Part shown: piece by piece, positions 1 through 6,761 of the stretch
How the letters are laid out: each line of letters begins with the position of its first letter
Numbering within the stretch: the stretch's first letter is position 1
Assembly: GCA_946415695.1 (NCBI GenBank)
Contig: CAMKTM010000106.1
Coordinates: forward strand, 1-8,205
Origin: an uncultured Prevotellaceae bacterium
Lineage (GTDB): Bacteria; Bacteroidota; Bacteroidia; Bacteroidales; Bacteroidaceae
Length of the DNA: 8,205 bases
Direction of reading: 5' to 3'
Position numbers and translations under genes: made by a program
Notes under the pieces: generated by a model
Told to the model about the DNA's origin: nothing
Database searches by the model: none
What the model saw: only the letters and a program-made list of their open reading frames with translations

Positions 1-41
1 TCTTTTTCAGCATATACTATACATAGCAATCGCTTTGCCAT
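1..41 (-). CDS. 5' end of an unidentified leftward gene, cut by the window edge
   Basis: An ATG at 41-39 on the minus strand opens a frame with no stop before the window edge. It reads MAKRLLCIVYAEK. The start lies about 32 bases downstream of the transcription start expected from a Bacteroidetes-type -7 element at 80-87, which is the main reason to believe it. Thirteen residues are too few for recognition; a basic residue pair followed by a short hydrophobic run is visible, but calling a signal peptide would be over-reading. A chance open frame of this length is possible. Confidence 0.4.
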   Translation of the reverse strand, partial: MAKRLLCIVYAEK

Positions 42-79
42 TACAATATATTCTGTTATCCTATTTTGATTTTCGCTTG

Positions 80-87
80 CAAAGATA
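80..87 (-). promoter_or_regulatory. Putative leftward promoter, -7 element TATCTTTG
   Basis: The plus strand reads CAAAGATA, which is TATCTTTG on the minus strand, an exact match to the Bacteroidetes housekeeping sigma -7 consensus TAnnTTTG. No good TTTG is seen at the expected upstream distance; only a weak CTTTATCC-like stretch lies near 107-114. The predicted transcript would start near 73 and reach the ATG at 41. The rest of 42-195 is AT-rich and holds no other gene I can support; I could not find a convincing promoter for the antiporter gene on the plus strand. Confidence 0.5.
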
Positions 88-195
88 CAAAAAAAAGAAG
101 AATGATGGATAAAGGAATAAGAATAAATTTATAAAAAGTGATGTTTTTATGAAGTAATAGAATGATTATTGAAGAAAAAGATGTATCTTCGCAGC

Positions 196-1500
196 ATGAA
201 AGACGCTATTTCCACCAGAAAAGGGCTTCTCGCATTAAGTCCGCTCGTTGTCTTCATGCTTCTCTACTTGTTTTTAAGTCTTGCAGCAGACGACTTCTAT
301 GCGGTTCCCCTAACGGTAGCATTCCTTGCGGCTTCCCTTTTCAGTCTGTTCATTATCAGGGGCGAAACCGTCAGTCGTCGCTTCAGCCATCTTGCCGAAG
401 GGGCGGCTTCTCCGGGAGTGATGCAGATGCTTTGGATCTTCATACTTGCTGGAGCTTTCGCCGCCACTGCAAAGCAGATGGGAGCCATTGATGCTACGAT
501 ACAACTGGCTCTGACGGCTGTCCCGCCTGGCTTTGTCCTGAGCAGTCTGTTCATTGCTGCCTGCTTCATTTCGCTCAGCACGGGCACCAGCGTCGGCACG
601 ATAGCCGCCCTTGCTCCCATTGCCAGCAATATGGCTTCTCAGACGGGAAGCAATATGGCTATGATGGTGGCGATTGTGGTGGGCGGAGCATACTTCGGCG
701 ACAATCTGAGCTTCATTTCCGACACGACTATTGTGGCATCGCAGACGCAAGGTTGCGAGATGAAGGACAAGTTCCGCGCCAACATCTGGATTGCTTTGCC
801 TGCTGCTATCATCTGTATGGCGCTCTATGCCTGCCTGCCTGACGTCACCGTCGAGCCCGAACAATTGGGTGATGTATGTTATCCTGCCATTATACCTTAT
901 TTATATATTATAGTGGCGGCGCTTGCCGGCATGAATGTCATGCTTGTACTTGCTTCAGCCACTGTTTTCGCAGGCTTGATAGGAATTGTTTCCGGCGCAT
1001 TGACGCCTTTCGGATGGCTGCGAGCCATGAACGATGGCATCATGGGCATGAGCGAGCTTATCATCGTGACATTGCTTGCAGCAGGTCTCATGCAAGTCAT
1101 CCGTCGGGCAGGCGGCATCGACTGGCTCATGCAACTCTTCAACAAACGCGAAGGAAGTCGCAGGAAAGCTGAGTTGAGTATGGCGACGATGGTGGTGCTG
1201 ACGGACTTCTGTACTGCCAACAACACTATTGCCATTCTGAGCGTTGGGCCTTTGGCAAAACAATTGGCAAAGCGATACGACATTGAGCCCAAACGAGCGG
1301 CAAGCATCCTCGACACCTTCAGCTGCATGGCCCAGGGCATCTTACCGTACGGTGCACAGATGCTCATAGCAAGCGGATTTGCTGCCGTCAATCCACTCGA
1401 CATCATTCCCCACCTCTACTATCCATACATCCTCGGTGCTGTGGCACTGATGAATATCTGCCTCCCCCAGCCCCTCCTGAAGGAGGGGAGAAAATTATGA
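196..1500 (+). CDS. Na+/H+ antiporter, NhaC family
   Basis: Predicted inner-membrane secondary transporter of the NhaC family, exchanging Na+ for H+ (or another small cargo; substrate cannot be read from sequence). The protein is 434 residues and mostly hydrophobic, with about ten or more membrane spans. Family signatures are visible: STGTSVGT (about 128-135), the motif GDNLSFISDTT (about 168-178) followed by a TQGC-MKDK segment, and TANNTIAI (about 340-347), which resemble the paired discontinuous-helix motifs of ion transporters. Start choice: the ATG at 196 gives MKDAISTRKGLLALSP, the usual N-terminus as I recall it for Bacteroidales relatives; ATG 181 and TTG 169 in the same frame would add 5 or 9 residues. 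The last 11 codons (from PQPLLKEG on) lie in a dispersed palindromic repeat, so the C-terminal tail is repeat-derived. rsmG starts 10 bases after the stop, suggesting co-transcription. Confidence 0.87.
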   Translation: MKDAISTRKGLLALSPLVVFMLLYLFLSLAADDFYAVPLTVAFLAASLFSLFIIRGETVSRRFSHLAEGAASPGVMQMLWIFILAGAFAATAKQMGAIDATIQLALTAVPPGFVLSSLFIAACFISLSTGTSVGTIAALAPIASNMASQTGSNMAMMVAIVVGGAYFGDNLSFISDTTIVASQTQGCEMKDKFRANIWIALPAAIICMALYACLPDVTVEPEQLGDVCYPAIIPYLYIIVAALAGMNVMLVLASATVFAGLIGIVSGALTPFGWLRAMNDGIMGMSELIIVTLLAAGLMQVIRRAGGIDWLMQLFNKREGSRRKAELSMATMVVLTDFCTANNTIAILSVGPLAKQLAKRYDIEPKRAASILDTFSCMAQGILPYGAQMLIASGFAAVNPLDIIPHLYYPYILGAVALMNICLPQPLLKEGRKL

Positions 1501-1520
1501 ATTGTGAATTATGAATTATG
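1461..1520 (+). repeat. Composite repeat: GC-rich palindrome plus four AATTATG heptamers
   Basis: An 8-bp perfect palindrome (CCCCTCCT at 1471-1478, AGGAGGGG at 1481-1488) is followed by four 7-bp tandem units at 1493-1499, 1500-1506, 1507-1513 and 1514-1520 (AATTATG, AATTGTG, AATTATG, AATTATG). The antiporter stop codon (1498-1500) and the rsmG start codon (1511-1513) both lie inside the heptamers. A related palindrome lies at 4538-4554, oriented the same way relative to the gene it precedes. The hairpin has no U-tract after it, so it is not a typical terminator. Confidence 0.8.
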
Positions 1521-2134
1521 AACTCATAAGCAAGTATTTCTCTCTGACCGACAGACAGAAAGAACAGTTTGCTGCGCTTGATGCGCTCTACCGCGATTGG
1601 AACAGCAAGATAAACGTCATCTCGCGCAAGGACATAGACAATCTCTACGAACATCATGTCCTGCACTCTCTCGCCATAGCCGAACTGATTCGCTTCAAGC
1701 CAGCTACGAGCATTATGGACCTCGGCACGGGCGGCGGCTTTCCTGGCATTCCGCTTGCCATTATGTTTCCGGAAGCGAACTTCCATCTCGTTGATTCTAT
1801 CGGCAAGAAGATTCGCGTCTGCGATGAGGTCTGCAAAGCGCTGGAACTGAAGAATGTCTCGACCGCGTGGTGCAGAGCCGAAGAGGTGAAGCAGCAGTTC
1901 CACTTCGTCGTGTCGAGAGCCGTGATGCCCCTACCCGACCTCGTGAAGATAATTCGCCAACGCATCAGCCGCGAACAGTTCAACGGCCTGCCCAACGGGC
2001 TCATCTGCCTCAAAGGAGGAGAACTTGAGAACGAAGCAAAGCCCTTCGGCAAAGCTGCGCAGATAACATCATTAAATGAATACTTTGAAGAGGAGTTCTT
2101 CGAGACAAAGAAACTGGTTTATTTACCCTTATAA
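1511..2134 (+). CDS. rsmG: 16S rRNA (guanine-527-N7)-methyltransferase RsmG
   Basis: Cytoplasmic SAM-dependent enzyme (GidB family) that methylates N7 of G527 in 16S rRNA on the small subunit. The 207-residue length is normal. Visible family features: NVISRKDIDNLYEHHVLHSLAI near residues 35-56, the SAM-binding glycine-rich loop MDLGTGGGFPGIPLA (69-83), the acidic end of strand 2 in HLVDSIGKK (92-100), and FVVSRAV (132-138), the conserved segment late in the Rossmann fold. The ATG at 1511 is the first in-frame start after the antiporter stop and gives MNYELISKYF; it is embedded in a heptamer repeat, so the first residues MNYE come from repeat DNA. There is no Shine-Dalgarno sequence, which is usual in this phylum. 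It is probably transcribed with the antiporter gene. No terminator with a U-tract follows. Confidence 0.95.
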   Translation: MNYELISKYFSLTDRQKEQFAALDALYRDWNSKINVISRKDIDNLYEHHVLHSLAIAELIRFKPATSIMDLGTGGGFPGIPLAIMFPEANFHLVDSIGKKIRVCDEVCKALELKNVSTAWCRAEEVKQQFHFVVSRAVMPLPDLVKIIRQRISREQFNGLPNGLICLKGGELENEAKPFGKAAQITSLNEYFEEEFFETKKLVYLPL

Positions 2135-2238
2135 TTATTATAATGAGTCCGACGAAATCAAATCGCCACATTAACTCACGACAATCAATGCGACATAAAA
2201 ACGTAGTTCAGGAAGACAATCGTCCTTTGGGTTGATTT

Positions 2239-2326
2239 CAATAAGAGCGTGCCTCGTTGGCAATAAGAGCGTGCCTCGTTGGCAATAAGAGCGTGCCTCG
2301 TTGACAATAAAGGCGTGCCTCGTTTA
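2239..2326. repeat. Four tandem 22-bp repeats between rsmG and the hydrolase gene
   Basis: Four head-to-tail copies with exact 22-bp period at 2239-2260, 2261-2282, 2283-2304 and 2305-2326. The unit begins CAATAAGAGCGTGCCTCG. Copies 1 and 2 are identical, copy 3 differs at its last base, and copy 4 has four changes (two in the left part, two at its end), so divergence runs toward the right. Where two units join, TGCC-TCGTT-GGCA forms a small hairpin. The rest of this 268-base gap (2135-2402) holds no gene; it has an AT-only palindrome at about 2130-2144 and the heptamers at 2366-2393. Function is unknown. Confidence 0.9.
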
Positions 2327-2365
2327 TCAAGACAACGCATGACGTTTTCTTCCACCCCAAACTCT

Positions 2366-2393
2366 TAATCCCTAATCTCTATTCCCTAATCCA
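2366..2393 (+). repeat. Four imperfect 7-bp repeats (TAATCCC type) before the hydrolase start
   Basis: Four consecutive heptamers read TAATCCC, TAATCTC, TATTCCC and TAATCCA, ending nine bases before the ATG at 2403. No Shine-Dalgarno sequence is present between them and the start. The period matches the heptamers ahead of rsmG and gdhA although the unit sequence differs. Confidence 0.65.
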
Positions 2394-2402
2394 ACCTCTA
2401 AC

Positions 2403-3041
2403 ATGAAATACATCTCTTTCACTTTCAACCCCATTCAGGAAAACACTTATCTGATTTGGGACGAGACAACACTCGAAGCCGCCATCGTGGATGCAGGCAC
2501 TTGGAACAGACAAGAAGAACAGTTGCTCGAAGGCAGCATTGCTGCTCATGGCTTGAAAATGAAGTATGCCTTGCAGACACATGCACACTTCGACCATACC
2601 TTTGGCCTGCCTTTCGTATATCGCACCTATAAGGTTTCCCCTATCCTTCATGTTGACGAAGCCGACACATACCGGCAGATGCCCGATATGGCTGCACGCT
2701 TCGGATTGAACGTCGGAGGCGGGATGCCTCCTATCGGGAAACTGCTGAATGACGGCGACGAACTGAAACTTGGCGAAACCGTCGTTCGCCTTATCCACAC
2801 ACCCGGACACACCACGGGCTCCGCCTCGTACTATATTCCCGACGCACAGCTTCTCCTCAGCGGAGACACTCTTTTCAAGCAGAGCATAGGGCGTACAGAC
2901 CTGCCCGGCGGAGACTTGGAGGCAGAACTCTTCAGCATCAAAAACAAATTGTTCACACTTCCCGATGACACTGCCGTCCTGCCCGGTCACGGACCAACTT
3001 CAATAATCGGCTGGGAAAAACAGCACAATTACTGCCTCTGA
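2403..3041 (+). CDS. Metallo-beta-lactamase-fold hydrolase, glyoxalase II-like
   Basis: Predicted cytoplasmic two-metal hydrolase of the MBL superfamily, 212 residues, no signal peptide. The full metal-ligand set is present: THAHFDH (H60, H62, D64, H65), HTPGH (H136), SGDTLF (D155) and PGHG (H196). SIGRTDLPGGD after the SGD motif and the ending IGWEKQHNYCL are typical of the short GloB-like subfamily that lacks the C-terminal glutathione-binding domain of classical glyoxalase II. The natural substrate is therefore uncertain: a thioester or similar ester is plausible, but it should not be called hydroxyacylglutathione hydrolase without data. The start at ATG 2403 gives the standard short N-terminus before the first beta strands. 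The gene is separated from rsmG by 268 bases with repeats and ends before a strong bidirectional terminator, so it may be monocistronic or the last gene of the upstream unit. Confidence 0.9.
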   Translation: MKYISFTFNPIQENTYLIWDETTLEAAIVDAGTWNRQEEQLLEGSIAAHGLKMKYALQTHAHFDHTFGLPFVYRTYKVSPILHVDEADTYRQMPDMAARFGLNVGGGMPPIGKLLNDGDELKLGETVVRLIHTPGHTTGSASYYIPDAQLLLSGDTLFKQSIGRTDLPGGDLEAELFSIKNKLFTLPDDTAVLPGHGPTSIIGWEKQHNYCL

Positions 3042-3100
3042 AGCAGAAGGCGCTCTCTCCAGCAAGAAGTCTGAAGAACCTTAATGTGCAGTCCGCTTAT

Positions 3101-3141
3101 AACAAGAAAACCACCACATGTTCGTGGTGGCTTTTCTTGTT
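3101..3141. terminator. Bidirectional intrinsic terminator
   Basis: A 7-bp GC-rich stem, CCACCAC (3111-3117) with GTGGTGG (3124-3130), has a 6-base loop. It is extended by AACAAGAAAA (3101-3110) pairing with TTTTCTTGTT (3132-3141) across one bulged C, giving a 17-bp stem with a T-rich flank on both strands. It sits between two convergent genes, the hydrolase (ending 3041) and gdhA (ending 3159), and can stop transcription from both sides. Confidence 0.88.
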
Positions 3142-3158
3142 CTTCCCTTAGAGGGGTG

Positions 3159-4496
3159 CTATACGATGCCTTGCGCCATCATAGCTTTTGCGACCTTCAT
3201 AAAGCCGGCGATGTTTGCGCCTTTGACGTAGTTAACGTAATCGCCCTCGCGGCCGTACTTGACGCACTGCTCGTGGATGCCTGACATGATTTGGTGCAAG
3301 CGCTTGTCCACCTCCTCGGCCGTCCAGGAGATTCGCATCGAATTCTGCGTCATCTCAAGACCTGAAGTTGCCACGCCACCTGCATTCACTGCCTTGCCAG
3401 GAGCGAAGAGCTGACGGGCTGCGATGAACTTCTCGGCGGCTTCGGCCGTGCAACCCATGTTGCTGACCTCGGCTACACAAAGCGGCTTGTTGGCCAGTAT
3501 CTTGTCTGCATCCTCACCGTTCAGTTCGTTCTGTGTTGCGCAAGGCAGATAAATGTCGGCTTTCTGCTCCCACGGCTTCTTGCCCTCGAAGAAGGTCGAG
3601 CCAGGGAACTGCTCTGCGTATGGCTGGCAGATGTCATTACCACTGGAACGAAGTTCGAGAAGATAATCAATCTTCTTTGCATTCAAACCTTGAGCATCAT
3701 AGATGTAACCATCTGGTCCACTGATGGTGATGACCTTTGCTCCAAGCTCTGTAGCCTTCTTCGCAGCGCCCCAAGCCACATTGCCAAAGCCACTCAGCGC
3801 CACCGTCTTGCCCTTGATGTCGAGCCCGTGCGTCTGCATCATCTGGTTGACAAAGTAAAGCGCACCAAAGCCTGTCGCCTCGGGTCGCAGAATGCTTCCG
3901 CCCCATTCCAGACCTTTGCCGGTAAGTGTTGCAGCATGGAACTGTGTGGTGAGCTTCTTGTACATGCCAAAGAGGTACCCAATTTCGCGGCCGCCTACGC
4001 CAATGTCGCCTGCTGGAACGTCCACATCGGGACCGATGTACTTGAAGAGTTCCGACATAAAGGCTTGGCAGAAGCGCATGATTTCAGCGTCGCTCTTGCC
4101 TCTTGGAGAAAAGTCGGAGCCGCCTTTGCCACCGCCCATAGGCAATGTGGTGAGGGCATTCTTGAAGGTCTGTTCGAAGCCGAGGAACTTCAGAATGCTG
4201 AGGTTGACTGAACTGTGGAAACGAAGGCCGCCCTTGTACGGACCAATCGCGCTGTTGAACTGCACACGATAGCCCAGATTGACTTGCACTTCACCCTTGT
4301 CGTCCACCCAGGGCACACGGAAAGTGATGATGCGTTCCGGCTCGACAATGCGCTCCACTATCTTTGCTTTCTCGAATTCAGGGTGCTGGTTATAAACATC
4401 CTTGATGCTGTCCAGCACTTCGCGAACAGCCTGCAGGTACTCTCTTTCGCCTGGATGCTTCTGCTCCAAGCCTTGCATAATTTTTTCTACAATCAT
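3159..4496 (-). CDS. gdhA: NADP-type glutamate dehydrogenase
   Basis: Hexameric-type cytoplasmic enzyme that aminates 2-oxoglutarate with ammonia and NAD(P)H to make glutamate. The 445-residue length is standard. The substrate domain shows GPYKGGLRFH (K88), PMGGGKGGSDFSPRGKSD with the expected catalytic lysine K124, and PAGDIGVGGRE (D164), the acidic catalytic residue. The nucleotide domain shows the Rossmann motif SGFGNVAWGAA (about 235-245). NAGGVATSGLEM (371-382) and VKGANIAGFMKVA near the C-terminus are also conserved. NADPH preference is inferred from similarity to small hexameric GDHs, not from a diagnostic residue. The start MIVEKIMQGLEQKHPGE matches the usual N-terminus. It lies 70 bases downstream of nadE on the same strand; the gap carries repeats and no recognisable promoter, so read-through from nadE is likely. 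It ends before the bidirectional terminator. Confidence 0.96.
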   Translation of the reverse strand: MIVEKIMQGLEQKHPGEREYLQAVREVLDSIKDVYNQHPEFEKAKIVERIVEPERIITFRVPWVDDKGEVQVNLGYRVQFNSAIGPYKGGLRFHSSVNLSILKFLGFEQTFKNALTTLPMGGGKGGSDFSPRGKSDAEIMRFCQAFMSELFKYIGPDVDVPAGDIGVGGREIGYLFGMYKKLTTQFHAATLTGKGLEWGGSILRPEATGFGALYFVNQMMQTHGLDIKGKTVALSGFGNVAWGAAKKATELGAKVITISGPDGYIYDAQGLNAKKIDYLLELRSSGNDICQPYAEQFPGSTFFEGKKPWEQKADIYLPCATQNELNGEDADKILANKPLCVAEVSNMGCTAEAAEKFIAARQLFAPGKAVNAGGVATSGLEMTQNSMRISWTAEEVDKRLHQIMSGIHEQCVKYGREGDYVNYVKGANIAGFMKVAKAMMAQGIV

Positions 4497-4504
4497 GGTA
4501 TTAT

Positions 4505-4566
4505 AATTTACAATTTAACATTTAGCTATTTATTTCTCTCCCCTTTTGGGGGAGCTGGAGGGGGCT
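4505..4566 (-). repeat. Composite repeat ahead of gdhA: GC-rich palindrome plus heptamers
   Basis: Read on the minus strand, nadE's stop is followed by a palindrome (CTCCCC with GGGGAG, plus-strand arms 4538-4543 and 4549-4554) flanked by a C-rich GCCCCCTCCAGC tract. Three heptamers of the NTAAATN type follow (plus-strand 4519-4525, 4512-4518, 4505-4511), ending eight bases before the gdhA ATG. Order, spacing and palindrome sequence resemble the repeat at 1461-1520 ahead of rsmG, so both appear to be copies of one dispersed element family. Confidence 0.7.
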
Positions 4567-6564
4567 TTATCCAAGTTCGTCGCACTCTTTGAGCCAGGCA
4601 TCGGAGCTTGCATCGCTTGGCATGCGCCAGTCGCCTCGAGGACTGAGCGAGCAACTGCCCACTTTAGGCCCGTCTGGCATACAGCTCCGCTTGAACTGCT
4701 GCGAGAAGAAGCGACGGCAGAAGGTCTTGAGCCATTTGCGGATGGTTGCATCGTTGTACTTCTGTCCGAAAGCCTGACGAGCCAAGAGATATATCTTGGC
4801 AGGACGGAAGCCCCAACGGAGCATGTAATAGAGGAAGAAATCGTGCAGCTCGTAAGGGCCAACGAGGTCTTCTGTCTTCTGCGTGATGTTGCCTTGCTCG
4901 TCAGCGGGAATGAGTTCGGGCGAGATGGGTGTATCCACGATGTCGAGCAGCGTCTGCTTCGTGCTTTCGTCCTTTGTCCGCTCTGCCACCCAGTTGACGA
5001 GATGCCTTACCAATGTCTTTGGCACAGATGCATTTACGCCATACATCGACATGTGGTCGCCGTTGTATGTTGCCCAACCGAGCGCCAGTTCGCTGAGGTC
5101 GCCCGTGCCCACCACGAAGCCATTCATCTGGTTGGCAGCGTCCATCAGGATTTGGGTACGTTCGCGAGCCTGACCGTTCTCGTAGGTCGTGTCGTGCTTC
5201 TCTATGTCGTGACCGATGTCGTTGAAGTGCTGGATGCAAGCCTCCTTGATGCTTATCTCGCGAATGGTGATGCCTAGCAACTTCATGAGGTTCACGGCAT
5301 TCGTATAGGTGCGGTCTGTCGTGCCGAAGCCTGGCATGGTGATGCCCACGATGCCGCGTCTGTTCTTGTTCAGTCTGTCGAATGCTCCGACACAGACAAG
5401 CAGGGCAAGTGTCGAGTCGAGACCTCCGCTGATGCCAACCACAACGGTTTCTGCGCCAGTGTGTTGTATGCGTTTAGCCAAACCTTCTGTTTGAATGTCG
5501 AATATCTCTTGACAACGTTCGTCGAGGCGTGATCCGCTTGGTACAAAGGGATGCGCATCGATGACTCTGGTCAAAGAGAACGGGCGGGCAGGGACACGCT
5601 CCGTGTCAACAATTATGGAGCAGGGGGCAAGGGGCGAGGAGCATGAGAAAACATTCTGCCCAGACATTCCTCTTGCTCCTTGCTCCTTACTTCTTGCTCC
5701 TAATTGTGCTGCAGTCGAAGCGAATGTCGTGTTCCGTCTGCGTTCGGCACGAATGCGCTCCACGTCAATCTCCGTTTCGAGCATCTGAGCCTCGAACTGA
5801 TGGCGTTTCGCTTCTGCCAGAAGTAGGCCGTTCTCGTAGATGAGACCTTTGCCCGAGAAGACGACATCCTGCGTGCTTTCGCCGAAGCCGCAAGCGCTAT
5901 AGACGTAGCCGCAGATGCATCGGGCGCTCTGCTGGGCAAGCAGGTTCTGCAGGTAGGTGTATTTGCCCACCAAATCGTTGTCGGCACTGAGGTTGAAGAT
6001 GATGTTGGCACCTTGCAGAGCGAGCATCGAGCTTGGCGGAACGGGAGCCCAGAGGTCTTCGCAAATCTCTACGCCAAACATACAGGAAGGCGTCGAGAAA
6101 ACCAGTTTCGTGCTGACCGTGACCTGCTGTCCGCAGATGAGCACCGTGCCCTCGGGCACATCGGCACCGCTCTGGAACCAGCGCTTCTCGTAGAACTCTC
6201 GGTAGTTCGGCAGGAACGTCTTTGGCACAAGCCCCAGAATCTTGCCGTGCTGCACGACGGCCGCGCAGTTGAGCAGGGCGCCGCGATAAGGCACGGGCAG
6301 GCCGACAATGCTGATGATGTTCAGACTGCGGGTCGTGTTCATCAAGTGGATGAGCGCCATTTCAGCCTCGTCGAGCAGGAGTTGTTGCCCGAAGAGGTCG
6401 CCGCAGGAATAACTGGTCAGCGAGAGTTCCGGCAGGCAAATGATTTCGATGCCCTTGCCCTCGGCCTGAATGACGAGCGACTCAATCTGTTCTACATTGT
6501 ACTGTGGGTCGGCAACCTTTACCGATGGAATGGCCGCAGCCACTTTGACAAATCCGTGATTCAC
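4567..6564 (-). CDS. nadE: Glutamine-dependent NAD+ synthetase
   Basis: Makes NAD+ from deamido-NAD+, ATP and glutamine, the last step of NAD synthesis. Two domains in one chain. The N-terminal nitrilase-type glutaminase has the Glu-Lys-Cys triad: CLPELSLTSYS (E46), LVPKTFLPNYREFYEKRWF (K115) and VEICEDLWAP (C168). The C-terminal synthetase has the ATP pyrophosphatase loop SGGLDST (379-385) and GTGDLSELALGWATY (from 486). Start: a GTG at 6564 gives (M)NHGFVKVAAAIPSV, the usual N-terminus. An earlier in-frame GTG at 6609 lies within two bases of the -7 element, upstream of the expected transcription start, and is rejected. Odd point: residues about 287-319 in the interdomain linker are encoded by an inserted 99-bp palindromic repeat (5609-5707); without it the protein would be 632 residues instead of 665. 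Both catalytic sites are intact, so the gene is probably functional. gdhA follows downstream. Confidence 0.95.
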   Translation of the reverse strand: MNHGFVKVAAAIPSVKVADPQYNVEQIESLVIQAEGKGIEIICLPELSLTSYSCGDLFGQQLLLDEAEMALIHLMNTTRSLNIISIVGLPVPYRGALLNCAAVVQHGKILGLVPKTFLPNYREFYEKRWFQSGADVPEGTVLICGQQVTVSTKLVFSTPSCMFGVEICEDLWAPVPPSSMLALQGANIIFNLSADNDLVGKYTYLQNLLAQQSARCICGYVYSACGFGESTQDVVFSGKGLIYENGLLLAEAKRHQFEAQMLETEIDVERIRAERRRNTTFASTAAQLGARSKEQGARGMSGQNVFSCSSPLAPCSIIVDTERVPARPFSLTRVIDAHPFVPSGSRLDERCQEIFDIQTEGLAKRIQHTGAETVVVGISGGLDSTLALLVCVGAFDRLNKNRRGIVGITMPGFGTTDRTYTNAVNLMKLLGITIREISIKEACIQHFNDIGHDIEKHDTTYENGQARERTQILMDAANQMNGFVVGTGDLSELALGWATYNGDHMSMYGVNASVPKTLVRHLVNWVAERTKDESTKQTLLDIVDTPISPELIPADEQGNITQKTEDLVGPYELHDFFLYYMLRWGFRPAKIYLLARQAFGQKYNDATIRKWLKTFCRRFFSQQFKRSCMPDGPKVGSCSLSPRGDWRMPSDASSDAWLKECDELG
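5609..5707. mobile_element. Palindromic MITE-like repeat inserted in frame in nadE
   Basis: The ends are inverted: ACAATTA (5609-5615) then GGAGCA (5617-5622), matched by TGCTCC (5695-5700) then TAATTGT (5701-5707), with one unpaired base. Inside, both arms are made of imperfect GAGCAAG/GGGGCAAG units in opposite orientation (5617-5640 and 5669-5700). The length of 99 bp is a multiple of three and the nadE frame runs through without a stop, giving GARSKEQGARG and similar low-complexity sequence. It lies in the linker between the NadE domains. No transposase is encoded; mobility is inferred from the shape and from the resemblance to intergenic Bacteroidales repeats. Alternatively it arose by local slippage. 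Confidence 0.6.
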
Positions 6565-6610
6565 CTTATTTTGATTACTGTTTGATGATTTACTATCTAC
6601 TATTTGCACG

Positions 6611-6641
6611 CAAAGTTACGATAATAATTCGATACGGCAAA
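6611..6641 (-). promoter_or_regulatory. nadE promoter, Bacteroidetes type
   Basis: On the minus strand, TTTG (plus-strand CAAA at 6638-6641) is followed after 19 bases by TAACTTTG (plus-strand CAAAGTTA at 6611-6618). This fits the -33/-7 consensus of the Bacteroidetes primary sigma factor. The transcript would start near 6604, giving a leader of about 40 bases to the GTG at 6564, and this decides the start codon. Confidence 0.8.
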
Positions 6642-6726
6642 GAAAAAAAGAGAAAAAGAAACACATTGTCTTCAACAAATGATAGTCCTAATGATAAAGA
6701 AATGGCACTTTTTTAGTCTTCTACCG

Positions 6727-6756
6727 TTTGCAATTAAAATAATCTTCGTATCTTTG
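6727..6756 (+). promoter_or_regulatory. Promoter of the structured RNA / methyltransferase leader
   Basis: TTTG (6727-6730), 18 bases, then TATCTTTG (6749-6756), an exact -7 element with near-ideal spacing. The transcript should begin around 6762, about 50 bases upstream of the first strong RNA stem. It diverges from the nadE promoter, with about 85 AT-rich bases between the two -33 elements. Confidence 0.8.
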
Positions 6757-6761
6757 CAACA

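Noticed and set aside
162..491. Overlapping open frame of about 109 codons at the antiporter start.
   Set aside because: It is a frame-shifted shadow of the antiporter gene, with no recognisable domain and unnatural composition.
1471..1488. The GC-rich palindrome as an intrinsic terminator of the antiporter gene.
   Set aside because: It lies before the stop codon within the coding sequence and lacks a U-tract.
2239..2326. CRISPR array.
   Set aside because: The units are directly adjacent with no spacers, and there are no cas genes.
3690..4211. Long plus-strand open frames opposite gdhA and nadE (such as 3690-4211 and 4546-5277).
   Set aside because: They are antisense shadows of well-supported genes, with no domain signature and no promoter.
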